A DNA stretch of 64,000 nt from Rhynchopus euleeides (lineage: Eukaryota; Euglenozoa; Diplonemea; Diplonemida; Diplonemidae). Shown piece after piece: positions 20,471 to 29,070 of the stretch. The first letter of the stretch is position 1. Every line of letters starts with the position of its first letter. The DNA is taken from the NCBI GenBank assembly GCA_963210315.1, contig OY723239.1:124001-188000 (forward strand), read 5' to 3'. The notes under the pieces were generated by a model that made no database searches, was not told where the DNA came from, and worked only from the letters and a program-made list of their open reading frames with translations. A program made the translations under genes and the position numbers.

Positions 20471-22088
20471 TTACAGATCGATGACGACCTCGCCCCGCGC
20501 ACCCCTCGTGAAGGGATCGGCCTTCTGCTCGTGGGTCGGCACCCACTCGGGCAACACCTGCAGCTGCGCCGCTGCAGCGACGTCGAACAGCACCTGCAGG
20601 CACCTATTGGCGACGTAATTGCCAGAGTGCCCCTTCAGGATGCTCCGCACTACCGGGAGGTTGTCGACCTTCAGTCGCAGCTTGCACCGCCGGCGCCCCA
20701 GCCGGGAGGCCAACCGCACCCCCAGTGCAGCGGCCCACATCTCCTTGATGTAAATGTGTGCTGACGCTTCGCCGGCCCCGAAGGCCCCCTGCGCCACCTC
20801 GCCGGTCTCCGCAAGCGCCGCCCACGCGCGTGATGACGCGTCTGTCCACACTGTGCACTCCTCGTCGTATGGAGCCTCCCGGTCCACCCACCGGTTCTCC
20901 GCGATCGCCTGCAGACATACGCGCGCGTCCCAGACCGCACTCGGCTGCATCCTGGTGGGCTCGTCCCACGCGTTGTTGTTCGTTGATACATGCCGCGCGA
21001 TGCTGCGTATGGCCCCGATGAGGTTTGGCGAGTAGCACAGATGACGGCTTCGTGTGTACGTCCACCACACGATGGCCCCCGTCACCTTGAAGAATGCCCG
21101 GGGTGTTGCCTCCCCGGACAACACGTTCTGCACATGCACCGCCTCCAGCAGCTGCGCCACCCATTTCTCCGAGGAGCGGAACCTCTTCGTCGGCCCCCGC
21201 AGGTCGAACTCCAGCCCGAAGGCCGCAAACTGTCTCTGGGGTTGCCCCTCGGCCTCCTCGTGCAGCTCGACTCTCGCGTAGGCACACCTCTGCTTGAACT
21301 CGGTGTATCTCCTCGCCGCCTCCTCCTCGCTGCCCCCGAGGATGATGTAGTTGTCCACCCATGCGACGTTCCCCGGCCCTGCGAGAACCCTCGAGATGCG
21401 CTGCGCTATCGATGGGCTCCACGACCACCCCATGCACAGCACCTTCAGCCACAAGTCGAGTGTGCCGCCTCTGCCATCTCCCAGGCGCATGCCGAAGTAC
21501 TTCCGGATCGGCTTCGCGAGGGGTATCTGGTAAAAAAATGATACTCCATCCGCGATCACGGCTGCATCTGCGTTCAGCACTGCGTCGATCACGTCCCTGA
21601 TGCGCGGCAGCCGCATCTCAGGGGGGCGCCTCATCGCGGCGTTCAGCTTTCGTGCATCGACCACCAGCCGGAGATCCCCTGCCTTTTTTTGCCACTGTGA
21701 AAGCCGGCATCGTCATCTGGGGGTCCCCCTGCATCGGCTCCACCACCTCCCATTCGAGCAGCTTGTCCGCGTGCTGCCGCATGTGCCGCGAGGTGCCCCT
21801 CGCCATCCTGCCGCCTGTCGGCTTCGTCAGCAGGCTCTCGAAGGCGTCGAGTGACGTGATGACGTCCAGCACATCTTCAAGCTCCCCGTGGAGGTCCAGG
21901 CTGCGGACCGCGTCGAGGGCCATCCTGTTGGATGATATGGGTGCCAGCACCCCCCCCTCACGTTCGGCTTCCGGTCGCACCTGCGCTCCCTCCACCTCCA
22001 CGGAGAAGTCCCCGCCGTACCCGATGTCCAGCCCAGCACTGCACGCCTCGTCCCCCTCGCCCTCGGGGTCGTATGCGTAGGCACACAT
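20471..22088 (-). CDS. Reverse transcriptase / RNase H (ORF3), one frameshift
   Basis: The N-terminal part (from an ATG at 22088, MCAYAYDPEGEG) runs to a T7 run at 21684-21690 (A7 on the coding strand). One extra A moves the frame; with six As the reading would pass smoothly from FTVAKK into GDLRLVVDARKLN, the first reverse-transcriptase motif. The polymerase core continues with VSFFYQIPLAKPIRKYF and MGWSWSPSIAQRIS. The catalytic motif reads AWVDNYI, where most enzymes have Y-x-D-D; the second Asp is Asn. The RNase H domain shows WTDAS, a conserved Glu (IYIKEMWAA), KVDNLPV and the terminal ADPFTRG. The N-terminal frame is offset by -1 relative to the recombinase and stays open into it, so -1 frameshifting from the upstream frame is also possible. 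The frameshift suggests an inactive copy or a sequencing slip. Confidence 0.85.
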
Positions 22089-22177
22089 CCTCAGGATACC
22101 CTCGAAGTTGCTCGGCTTGGCGAGGTGGGCGGCGCACGACGGGAACGCCCCAAGAGCCCTGGGGATGCGCCCCGCCG

Positions 22178-24085
22178 CTAGAGCTGGCGTGATGTAGTCG
22201 CGGTCTCCTCCACGAGACGAGTCGCGGCCAGTGGGGCGTACTGCAGCAGCCCCTCTGTCGTCCGGTGGCGGGTCAGCTTCTGCACCGCTCGCAACTCGAG
22301 CCCCTTGTGAATCAGGTGGTGCACTGCCCCCCTGCGTAGACTGTGTGGCGTCAGCGCGGGGTTCACCCGTTTTACCGCCCGGGACACCTTGCTGTACGAC
22401 ACGCCTTGAACCAGGCAGCCGTCCCGGTTCTTCCGCATCGTCTTCCCCAGCACACCGTTCAGCTGCGTAGGCAAACACACCCCTGTAGTCTGTCCCTTCG
22501 CGAACGGGTCGTTCTTGGTGCCCCTCCAGGTTATAGATACCACCCCGTCGTTCTTCACCCGCACCTCTCGGGTTGCAATACTCTTCACGTCCGAGCACCT
22601 TGCGGCCCCGTGCCACATCAGCCCCAGTGCCAGTCGCACCTCGGGGTCCCGCTCGTCCCGCATCGCCTGCTCCACTTCTGCCTTCGTCGCCGGCACCGCC
22701 TGTGTCCGGGGCACCTCCGCCCCCATGCGCCTCAGTCCCCGTCTGAACGCGTCGAGCTTGTGCGAGTGCACTGTGTCCTCCAGCATGTGGCGGTGCGCGG
22801 ACGACACGGCGTAGCTGTAGGCCAGCCCCGAGGATGGCAGCACGTTGTCGACAGACATCTTCTTGGAGACCCACAAGATGATCGCCGTCCCCGTGTCGAT
22901 GGGTCCCTCGGCGGCCTCCCAGGCCTGACGGAACTCCTGGAACCGCCGGTAGCACGACGCGATGTTGTCCCATGTGGAGTTCGCGAGTGCCCGGTCCAGA
23001 ACGGCGTTGGCTGCAGACACGACTTCCCCCCTCGTCCCGTCCGGGAGGGTTGCTGTCTCTGACATCCGCGGGCGTCCTCGAGTTGCTGGCCCCCTGCGCA
23101 GCCACCGCTGCAGCCCCGACTCGATTGTGTGGCCTTCCGCTGTCGGGTCCCGCCCCTGGGATCCCGTCTGCTGCACTGCTGGGCCGGCCCGCTCTGTCGC
23201 CTGCTCTCTCCGAGCAGTGTTGGTGACCGGCCACGGCCTGTGTGGCGTCATCCCGTGATCTTGCTGCGCCATTTGCTCCCCCTGAGCACTGGGCTGTATT
23301 CTTACTAACCACGGTGTGCGTGGATTCTGCTCCCCCTGAGCTTGATGCACCGCTGGCTCCCCTTGAGCACTGGGCTGTGTGATTTGCGTTTTTACTAGCC
23401 ACGGCGTGCGTGGATTCTGCTCCCCTTGAGCTTGCTTCGCCGCTGGCTCCCCTTGAGCACTGGGCTGTGTGATTTTCGTTTTTACTATCCACGGCGTGCG
23501 TGGTTTCTGCTCCCCTTGAGCTTGCTTCGCCGCTGGCTCCCCTTGAGCACTGGGCTGTGTGATTTGCGTTTTTACTAGCCACGGCGTGCGTGGATTCTGC
23601 TCCCCTTGAGCTTGATGCGCCGCTGGCTCCCCTTGAGCACTGGGCTGTGTGATTTCCGTTTTTACTAGCCACGGCGTGCGTGGATTCTGCTCCCCTTGAG
23701 CTTGATGCGCCGCTGGCTCCCCTTGAGCACTGGGCTGTGTGATTTCCGTTTTTACTAGCCACGGCGTGCGTGGATTCTGCTCCCCTTGAGCTTGCTTCGC
23801 CGCTGGCTCCCCTTGAGCACTGGGCTGTGTGATTTCCGTTTTTACTAGCCACGGCGTGCGTGGGTTCTGCTCCCCTTGAGCTTGATGCGCCGCTGGCTCC
23901 CCTTGAGCACTGGGCTGTGTGGTTTGCGCTTTTACTCGCCACGGCATGCGTGAATTCTGCTCCCCTTGAGCTTGTGGCACCGCTGGTTCCCCTTGAAGTG
24001 TGGACTGTGTGTGCAGTGGCGGTGTGTCTGAGGGAGGTGTCGCCGGCCCGCACAACCCCGGCTCTCCCTGCGCAGGTGTGGCTTG
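22178..24085 (-). CDS. Tyrosine recombinase (ORF2) with N-terminal 30-residue repeats
   Basis: The C-terminal 300 residues are a tyrosine recombinase. They show the first Arg in HGAARCSDVKS, the box with HSLRRG (His-x-x-Arg), a following His in LTRHRTTEG, and the Tyr nucleophile in LLQYAPL. The core-binding helices come before (ALANSTWDNIASCYRRFQEF). The N-terminal third consists of eight 30-residue repeats (next entry). The frame continues directly from the Gag frame across a UGA at 24086-24088. The first in-frame ATG is at 23947, inside the repeats, so a separate start is unlikely and readthrough is the simplest expression route. The enzyme would integrate circular cDNA. The frame is intact. 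Confidence 0.88.
   Translation of the reverse strand, partial: QATPAQGEPGLCGPATPPSDTPPLHTQSTLQGEPAVPQAQGEQNSRMPWRVKAQTTQPSAQGEPAAHQAQGEQNPRTPWLVKTEITQPSAQGEPAAKQAQGEQNPRTPWLVKTEITQPSAQGEPAAHQAQGEQNPRTPWLVKTEITQPSAQGEPAAHQAQGEQNPRTPWLVKTQITQPSAQGEPAAKQAQGEQKPRTPWIVKTKITQPSAQGEPAAKQAQGEQNPRTPWLVKTQITQPSAQGEPAVHQAQGEQNPRTPWLVRIQPSAQGEQMAQQDHGMTPHRPWPVTNTARREQATERAGPAVQQTGSQGRDPTAEGHTIESGLQRWLRRGPATRGRPRMSETATLPDGTRGEVVSAANAVLDRALANSTWDNIASCYRRFQEFRQAWEAAEGPIDTGTAIILWVSKKMSVDNVLPSSGLAYSYAVSSAHRHMLEDTVHSHKLDAFRRGLRRMGAEVPRTQAVPATKAEVEQAMRDERDPEVRLALGLMWHGAARCSDVKSIATREVRVKNDGVVSITWRGTKNDPFAKGQTTGVCLPTQLNGVLGKTMRKNRDGCLVQGVSYSKVSRAVKRVNPALTPHSLRRGAVHHLIHKGLELRAVQKLTRHRTTEGLLQYAPLAATRLVEETATTSRQL
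23285..24000 (-). repeat. Eight 90-bp in-frame repeats in the recombinase gene
   Basis: Each 90-base unit codes for AQGEPAAxQAQGEQNPRTPW followed by LVKTxITQPS. Copies differ at a few positions (HQ or KQ, TE or TQ or TK). Because 90 is a multiple of three, a second frame stays open across the whole array, which creates long false open frames. Confidence 0.95.
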
Positions 24086-24373
24086 TCACTTGCCCCACTT
24101 GGATCCCTTGTTGAAGCCCTTGTTGAAGCCCTTGTTGGATCCCTTTCCCCCCTTACCTCCCTTCGGCACCACTGGCCTCTCTTCCTCCTCGTCCCACGCG
24201 CCCTCGGTGCGGCGCCGCTTGTTGTTGGCCTTCTCCTTCTCGCCCTCGCTCTGGGCTTGGCTCTGGAGCGACCTGAATAGTTGCTCCGTCAGCGCGCTTG
24301 CCGGCATGCCCTCCAGCCGCCGCTCCCAGTGCAGCTGCGCCGCGAGCCCGTACCACTCCCGGAGGCGCAGCCC
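24086..24373 (-). CDS. Gag C-terminal basic tail, in frame after UAG
   Basis: Directly after the Gag stop (TAG at 24374-24376) the same frame continues for about 95 codons. It starts GLRLREWYGLAAQ, then has a charged segment KEKANNKRRR and a Gly/Lys-rich tail with GGKGGKGSNKG and three NKGF/NKGS-type repeats, ending at a TGA. Such tails bind nucleic acid. The first ATG lies at 24307. A nucleocapsid-like role as a readthrough extension of Gag is inferred; alternatively the UAG is a nonsense mutation in a once continuous Gag. Confidence 0.65.
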   Translation of the reverse strand, partial: GLRLREWYGLAAQLHWERRLEGMPASALTEQLFRSLQSQAQSEGEKEKANNKRRRTEGAWDEEEERPVVPKGGKGGKGSNKGFNKGFNKGSKWGK

Positions 24374-25114
24374 CTACAAGCGGACCAGGAGGTTGTGGGC
24401 AGCTTGCACTGCCTCAGGCTTCGTCGACACGATGGGGATCAGGATGTCCAACACGGAGAGCGCGACCCGAAGTTCGTGCTGGGGCCCGGTCGCTGCCGCA
24501 GCCGCATCGTCCGCCCCCTTCCCGAAACGATCACGCAGTGCCCTCATGGCCATTGCGTGCAGCGCTGGCGACTGCATCCGGTGGCGCCATTGCTCCACCA
24601 CCGTGATGCGGGTGCCGGTCAGCCCCTCGCGTTCCAGCTTCGCCTGCCGCTCCTTCCTCTGCATATCATCCAAGACCTCCTCCAGAATTGCCTTGGTGTT
24701 TGGGTTATCCACACCCCTCATCAACTCCCAGAGGTCCCTCACCTTGGGCGTAGCGTCACTCATGTTGGCATCGGCGTCGCCCTCGTCCTCCTCCTTGAGG
24801 GTCCATGTTGCCTCACCATTGTGGAGATACAGCGCGCAGAGGGGGCAGACCCAGTGTGGCTCCATCCACTGGTCGGTCATCTTCTCGACCGTCTGATCCC
24901 CCGTGCCCTCCATGTAGGCCTTCAGGCAGCTCTTCGTCGTCCGCCTTCCACACATGCGACACACAGACGAGTGCGCGTCGGAGTGCAGCGCCCCGCACTC
25001 CGGAAACACGCAGTCGGGGGTGCCGTCCACCCCCGCTGCGTTTCCCGGAACAACCGGGGTCGGAACATCGATCCACGCCTGGTCGATGATCACGGTTGCG
25101 TTCCGGTCCGGCAT
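24374..25114 (-). CDS. Gag-like protein (ORF1), 246 residues
   Basis: The ATG at 25114 lies 27 bases inside the 5' direct repeat, matching a short leader. Residues about 30-110 hold a cysteine/histidine cluster (CVFPEC, CRMCGRR, SC, then HWVCPLCALYLH) that resembles a PHD/RING-like zinc-binding fold rather than a retroviral CCHC knuckle. An acidic stretch and helical region follow (ILEEVLDDMQRKERQAK). The protein ends NLLVRL at a TAG. The start is preferred over the upstream extension, which would run into the terminal repeat. The related remnant at 1024-1548 shares the first 70 residues' pattern. Presumed role: RNA-binding structural protein of the retrotransposon particle. Confidence 0.75.
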   Translation of the reverse strand: MPDRNATVIIDQAWIDVPTPVVPGNAAGVDGTPDCVFPECGALHSDAHSSVCRMCGRRTTKSCLKAYMEGTGDQTVEKMTDQWMEPHWVCPLCALYLHNGEATWTLKEEDEGDADANMSDATPKVRDLWELMRGVDNPNTKAILEEVLDDMQRKERQAKLEREGLTGTRITVVEQWRHRMQSPALHAMAMRALRDRFGKGADDAAAAATGPQHELRVALSVLDILIPIVSTKPEAVQAAHNLLVRL

Positions 25115-25140
25115 TGTGTTGTTTGGTTGTTTGGGAGAGG

Positions 25141-25286
25141 TTGTGAGAGTTGTGGTGAAACGCACACACCTCGACCTGTGATGAGGTGAGATGTGGCTCT
25201 GCAATTACGGCACTACGCGTGCCGTAAACTCGAATGACCTGCTTTCTCCGTGTTCCATTTCCTCCTTCATTGCATGAGGCTACAAA
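25141..25286 (-). repeat. Terminal direct repeat (5' side) of VIPER-like element
   Basis: 146 bases matching 20156-20301. The outer end TACAAA coincides with bases also present in the uninterrupted target, so the exact element boundary is uncertain by a few bases. Confidence 0.9.
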
Positions 25287-26723
25287 GAAAAATGGCTTCC
25301 GCCCTGCCTGTCGCTCGACAAGCAGCAGACACCCGAGAGCAGAGAGGAGTGTAGCAGCCCGGTTCGCCCCCGGGTTGTCCCAGAAATCCAGCACACCCTC
25401 GGAACGTGGTGGCCTAGTCGTAGATCACCCAGGCCCTGCTTGTGACCTCCCCGAAACAGAGGGGAGGTGGCACCGGAGTTCTGACACCCCTACGACTCAT
25501 GCGGCCGTACGCGCTCGGGCACAGACGGCGGACCGCAAACCAGAAGGACTTCCCTGATTCCGTGCCGTCCCACCTCCTGCGCATGCGGTCGCCAGCCCAG
25601 GCCAGCTCCCCTGCCAGGGGCACTGGGGGGTCGTACTTCCCCACCTCAGACACTTTCTCGATGACATTCTCAATGTCGGTGTACACTGCGTCGACAGGGG
25701 CACGCCGTTGGCACACCCAGCTGCGCATCGCAGTACTTCTGGAGCAGCGATGCGAGGGGTGCCGTCAGGCGGACGGCGGCCTGCAGGTGGGACTCGAGCC
25801 CAGCGATTTCGTGGGCATCTCTGCCAACCGCAGAAGCGACGCACACGTAGCAGGGCCGCTGTCCTGCAGCGGGCCCGGAAGATTGATAAATGCCCGGGGA
25901 CGTGGTGCAAGGTGCAGACCCACTCAAGCGGTGCAGGTAGTGTGTGTCGGAGAGAAGCGGGATCGCACGGCCGGTGGTGCCGTCTTGCTCGCCTGCTTCT
26001 CCCTCTCAGCTGCGTCAGAGATGTGGCACAGCACATCCTTCAGCGCCAGTGCGGTCGTGAACCCATCCAGCTGGTGCTGCATATTGCCCGGGATGATCGC
26101 CCGTGCCTTCGGGAATAAATCAGCGAAGGCGGTGTCCTTCTCATCTGGGGTGCTGTCGCCGAGATCAAGGGAAAGCTCTGTCGGAAGAACCCTGATGCCA
26201 GTGAGCGACACCTGCCCACCTCTGCCTGCACGGTCATCCACGACACACGTGCCTAGATTGGCCGCAACCATGTTCAGCCCCTCCTCGGGACACACTTCTT
26301 GACAGCATCATGCACCATGCCAGCCGGTGATGTGGTGAACAACGCACCCCGGGCGATCCGAAGTTGCAAGCCTGCCACTGAGGGTATCGCACTCCGACAG
26401 CGCCAGCTGTTTCCCTGGCTCTGCACTTTCAACGCTGCGTTCTTCTTCTTCTTGATATGGCGCGGTCCGTCAAAGTGGTCCACGAAGTCTGAACTCTTCG
26501 CATCATACTTGAAGGCGCGCTCACAATGCTTGCTGCAGGGTATCCCTTGCAGTGGGGAGGCACTCCTGGTGGTGGGATCTCGCCTGCTGACCCACGCCCC
26601 ATACAAAATTCCCAGGTAAAAAAAACGGCCGTTTTTTAAAATGCTGAAAATCAGCGGCCGTTTTTGCAAGTCCACGAAATACAAGGGATTTTTTAAAACG
26701 GCCGCTATGCAACCATGAACTTG

Positions 26724-27495
26724 ACTAGGATTTGAAGGAACATCTTGCAAAATGTATACTCGAGAAAGGTGATGTCTGGAGCACCACCGGCTGCGTCAAC
26801 CCTTGTGTGAAGCAGGGGGGGCCAGGTCCAGGGAAAGTGGCAAACCTATCACGAGGGCCACAAGCCTGTGCCAGTGGGCACCGTGACTATCCCACATCAA
26901 AATACATCAAAGTGACAAAGTGTGCTGAGAAATACTACGAAAACCGCTTGGCTCTCTGTATTGAACTGCACCAAGGATTGGAGAAATGCATTGGAAGCTT
27001 CCACCTTTTCGATTCAGAAATGTAGGGCTGTTGTTTGTGCACCGTATTGTGCCAAAAGGCGGCCGGCACCCGAGCAGTTCCGAGTCCATCGCGTCTCCAT
27101 TGTATTTCCCTAACACACTGATGTGTGTGTGTCACGGTATTGTGTGTGTGCATCAAAAAATGATAAAATACAAGTTGAGTCCCACCAGAACACCGAATCA
27201 GCTGTCATGACCTCCCGACTTCGACTGTCATGTTATTGGTTTACTTCTGTGTACCGAATACACACTGCTGATTCCACCTCCCGACTTCAATGCGCCAGAT
27301 TCGTCGACGAAGGATGAAGGATGATGAAGGATTGGGGCGATGGAAACCGCCCCAGATGACTCCCCATGGCGCATCCGCCACCCCGTCGTTGCGAGTTAAA
27401 GTTGCAAGAGTCAATAGAAAAACAGGAGAGAACCAGTCGAAGCCTCCCTGCCTGAAACGAATCACGTGTATATACAGTATACGTGTAAACCTTCG
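26724..27495. other. Unassigned region with diverged dispersed-repeat pieces
   Basis: 26929-27003 resembles the short repeat X at 33588-33648 and 33945-34004 (GAGAAATACTACGA..., GCTTCCACC). 27067-27131 resembles the end of repeat Y (CCGAGTCCATCGCGT, then TATTTCCC). The rest shows nothing recognisable. Confidence 0.5.
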
Positions 27496-27705
27496 CGCCA
27501 CATGTCACTCACGAAGACAGGGGAGTGGGGAAGAAGAGGCTGTGGTGAAAAATATACACATGCCCCGTGCATCTGTGTAACGAGGTGGAGATGAGGTCCC
27601 GCAATTGCGGCACTGCCCGCGTGCCGCAGACTCAATCAGACCCCTGCCTACTCCCCTGCACAGGTTCTTCGTTGCACGAGGCAGAAGACAAAGCCCCCCG
27701 TCCGC
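27496..27705 (-). repeat. Diverged solo terminal repeat of the VIPER-like family
   Basis: Similar, with many substitutions, to 20312-20350 followed by 20156-20301. It holds ACATGTCACTCA, GGCTGTGGTGAAA, GCAATTGCGGCACTGC and CGTGCCGCAGACTC. The junction order (inner piece followed by terminal repeat) is what a recombined or circular intermediate would give. No internal genes accompany it. Confidence 0.6.
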
Positions 27706-27808
27706 AGCGGGGTCGGCCATCGCAAAGAGCCCTTCTTGCTCCGGACCAAGCGCGCCTCCCCCTGCCGGGTTGCGTCTCCACCCGAGCTTCTCCCTCTGGG
27801 GGCCTTCG

Positions 27809-28201
27809 CTACGGTGCCAGATCTCCAGCGACTGAAGCACTGCTGCATTGGTCGTCACAAGAGGAGGGGCTCGAAGAAGAGGGGGTCGAAAGCCTGCTGC
27901 CCGTCCTGCTGGAGATGTTGATGTGCATCGGCGTCAGGCTCGGGTCCAGCGAGCATATCCACTCAGCCACCGACTCGTCCGGATCCTTCGACCCCAGAGA
28001 CAGCTGCAGGTTCCACCCCCTCGACTTCGGCCTGGACTTCCGGCTTCCCGAATGGTGCTCCCACCGCCCGCTGCCCAGCTGGCCCGCCCCTGGCACGGAC
28101 CCCGTGTACTGCGGCACAACAAGGCTCTCTAGGCCAAACCTCCCGCTCTGTGAAAAGTATCGTTCGTCATCTGTCCCAGTCTGTGACGCACCGCAGCCCA
28201 T
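27809..28201 (-). CDS. Possible acylated small protein, 130 residues
   Basis: The ATG at 28201 begins MGCGASQTG, a consensus N-terminal signal for myristoylation at Gly2 with a neighbouring Cys for palmitoylation. The rest is Ser/Gly-rich with no recognised fold and ends SVAGDLAP. The frame is short and overlaps a longer but motif-less plus-strand frame (27567-28505). The acylation signal and strand (same as the host genes) favour it, but chance cannot be excluded. A membrane-anchored role is inferred only from the N-terminus. Confidence 0.35.
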   Translation of the reverse strand: MGCGASQTGTDDERYFSQSGRFGLESLVVPQYTGSVPGAGQLGSGRWEHHSGSRKSRPKSRGWNLQLSLGSKDPDESVAEWICSLDPSLTPMHINISSRTGSRLSTPSSSSPSSCDDQCSSASVAGDLAP

Positions 28202-29070
28202 AGTTGTGGAAGGGGGTAGGGGCCTGGGAGTGTGGGGGGGAGGGGGGGGGCCCGGGGGGTGGGGGGTTCCTGCGGAGGGTGCAAAGGGCTACCCGGTGGC
28301 CTCGTCAGGGGTTTTGACCTTGGTCAAGCCTTGGTCAAAAATGGGCCCGAAAATGACCAGGCCCCCCTGGTCGCATACTGACCTGGTCAAGCCGCTGACT
28401 CGGCCACCGTGGACAAAAAGGCCGCCTAACGGCAGCCTCAGCTCGAAACCCAACACCAAAAAGGAAGGAGAGACATGGGGACGTGTCGCCTCCGAGTCTT
28501 ACTAACTACTCGCGGACGCTCTAAAGATCAAGAGGGTGTCCCACCAAGAGGGGGCCTGTTGTGCTGGTTCCCAACACGCCTGGAAAGCGGAGAGTTGATA
28601 CAAATGGTGGTGACCAGCCCCAGCCAAGCCGCTGGCAGCCATGCCCACCCCTCCGTCTCTCTATCGAAACACCCCCAATCTAAACTGCCCCTTTGGCTGC
28701 ACCACACACTGCATGCGGACCACAGCCGCCCAGCCGAAACGCCTGTCTACCAGCCCCCCTCCTCCTAACGCACCCAGGGGCTAAGCAGGGGCGGGTCGGC
28801 AATACCTTCGGGATAGTGTGGGAACTGCCCTCGAAGGCGAGGGCTCCTCGGGGCCAGGAAGGTTGCCCGTGAAACAAATGCATCATCATGAGAGAGTACC
28901 CGCACGTACACACGTGAATCTTTTTATAGAGAGAGGGAGAGTGCTACTACTAGTAGTCACTTTTGTAGACACACACCGCAGCACTTGCTCTTGGTGTGTA
29001 TAGCACCACTGTCACACACACACCCCTATAGGCGTACCCCGCTCCCCCGCCCCCCCCCCCATCACCACCC
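28202..29070. other. Unassigned intergenic region
   Basis: Contains a G-rich run (28224-28265) and repeated TTGGTCAA/GACCTGGTCAAG words near 28318-28395. It ends in CA/GT-rich sequence before the stop of the next gene. No gene recognised. Confidence 0.4.

Larger units (their letters stand above)
20156..25286 (-). mobile_element. VIPER-like tyrosine-recombinase retrotransposon
   Basis: A 5.1-kb element bounded by 146-bp direct repeats. Order on the minus strand is Gag-like (24374-25114), Gag tail (24086-24373), tyrosine recombinase (22178-24085) and reverse transcriptase/RNase H (20471-22088). This is the VIPER order; Ngaro and most DIRS elements place the recombinase last. There is no target duplication, as expected for recombinase-mediated integration of a circular intermediate. 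A short partial repeat of the terminal sequence at 20352-20378 suggests the split-direct-repeat arrangement typical of the group. It is nested inside a hAT-derived element. Confidence 0.9.
19930..26717 (-). mobile_element. hAT-derived non-autonomous element, split by VIPER-like retrotransposon
   Basis: The two outer parts (19930-20155 and 25287-26717) together are the inverted, nearly identical counterpart of the uninterrupted 1,681-bp element at 59664-61344. Imperfect 20-bp inverted ends (CATAGTGTCATAACGGCCGT and CATGGTTGCATAGCGGCCGT) are bordered by a perfect 6-bp duplication AACTTG (19924-19929, 26718-26723). The interior carries transposase remnants on the minus strand. The retrotransposon insertion replaced about 18 bases that are still present in the other copy (GCGATTCTCTGTCGACTG). 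Confidence 0.9.

Noticed and set aside
21618-24098. 826-codon minus-strand frame spanning the recombinase gene
   Set aside because: Its first two thirds are a shadow of the 90-bp repeats and the recombinase; only the last ~160 codons (from about 22088) belong to the reverse-transcriptase protein.
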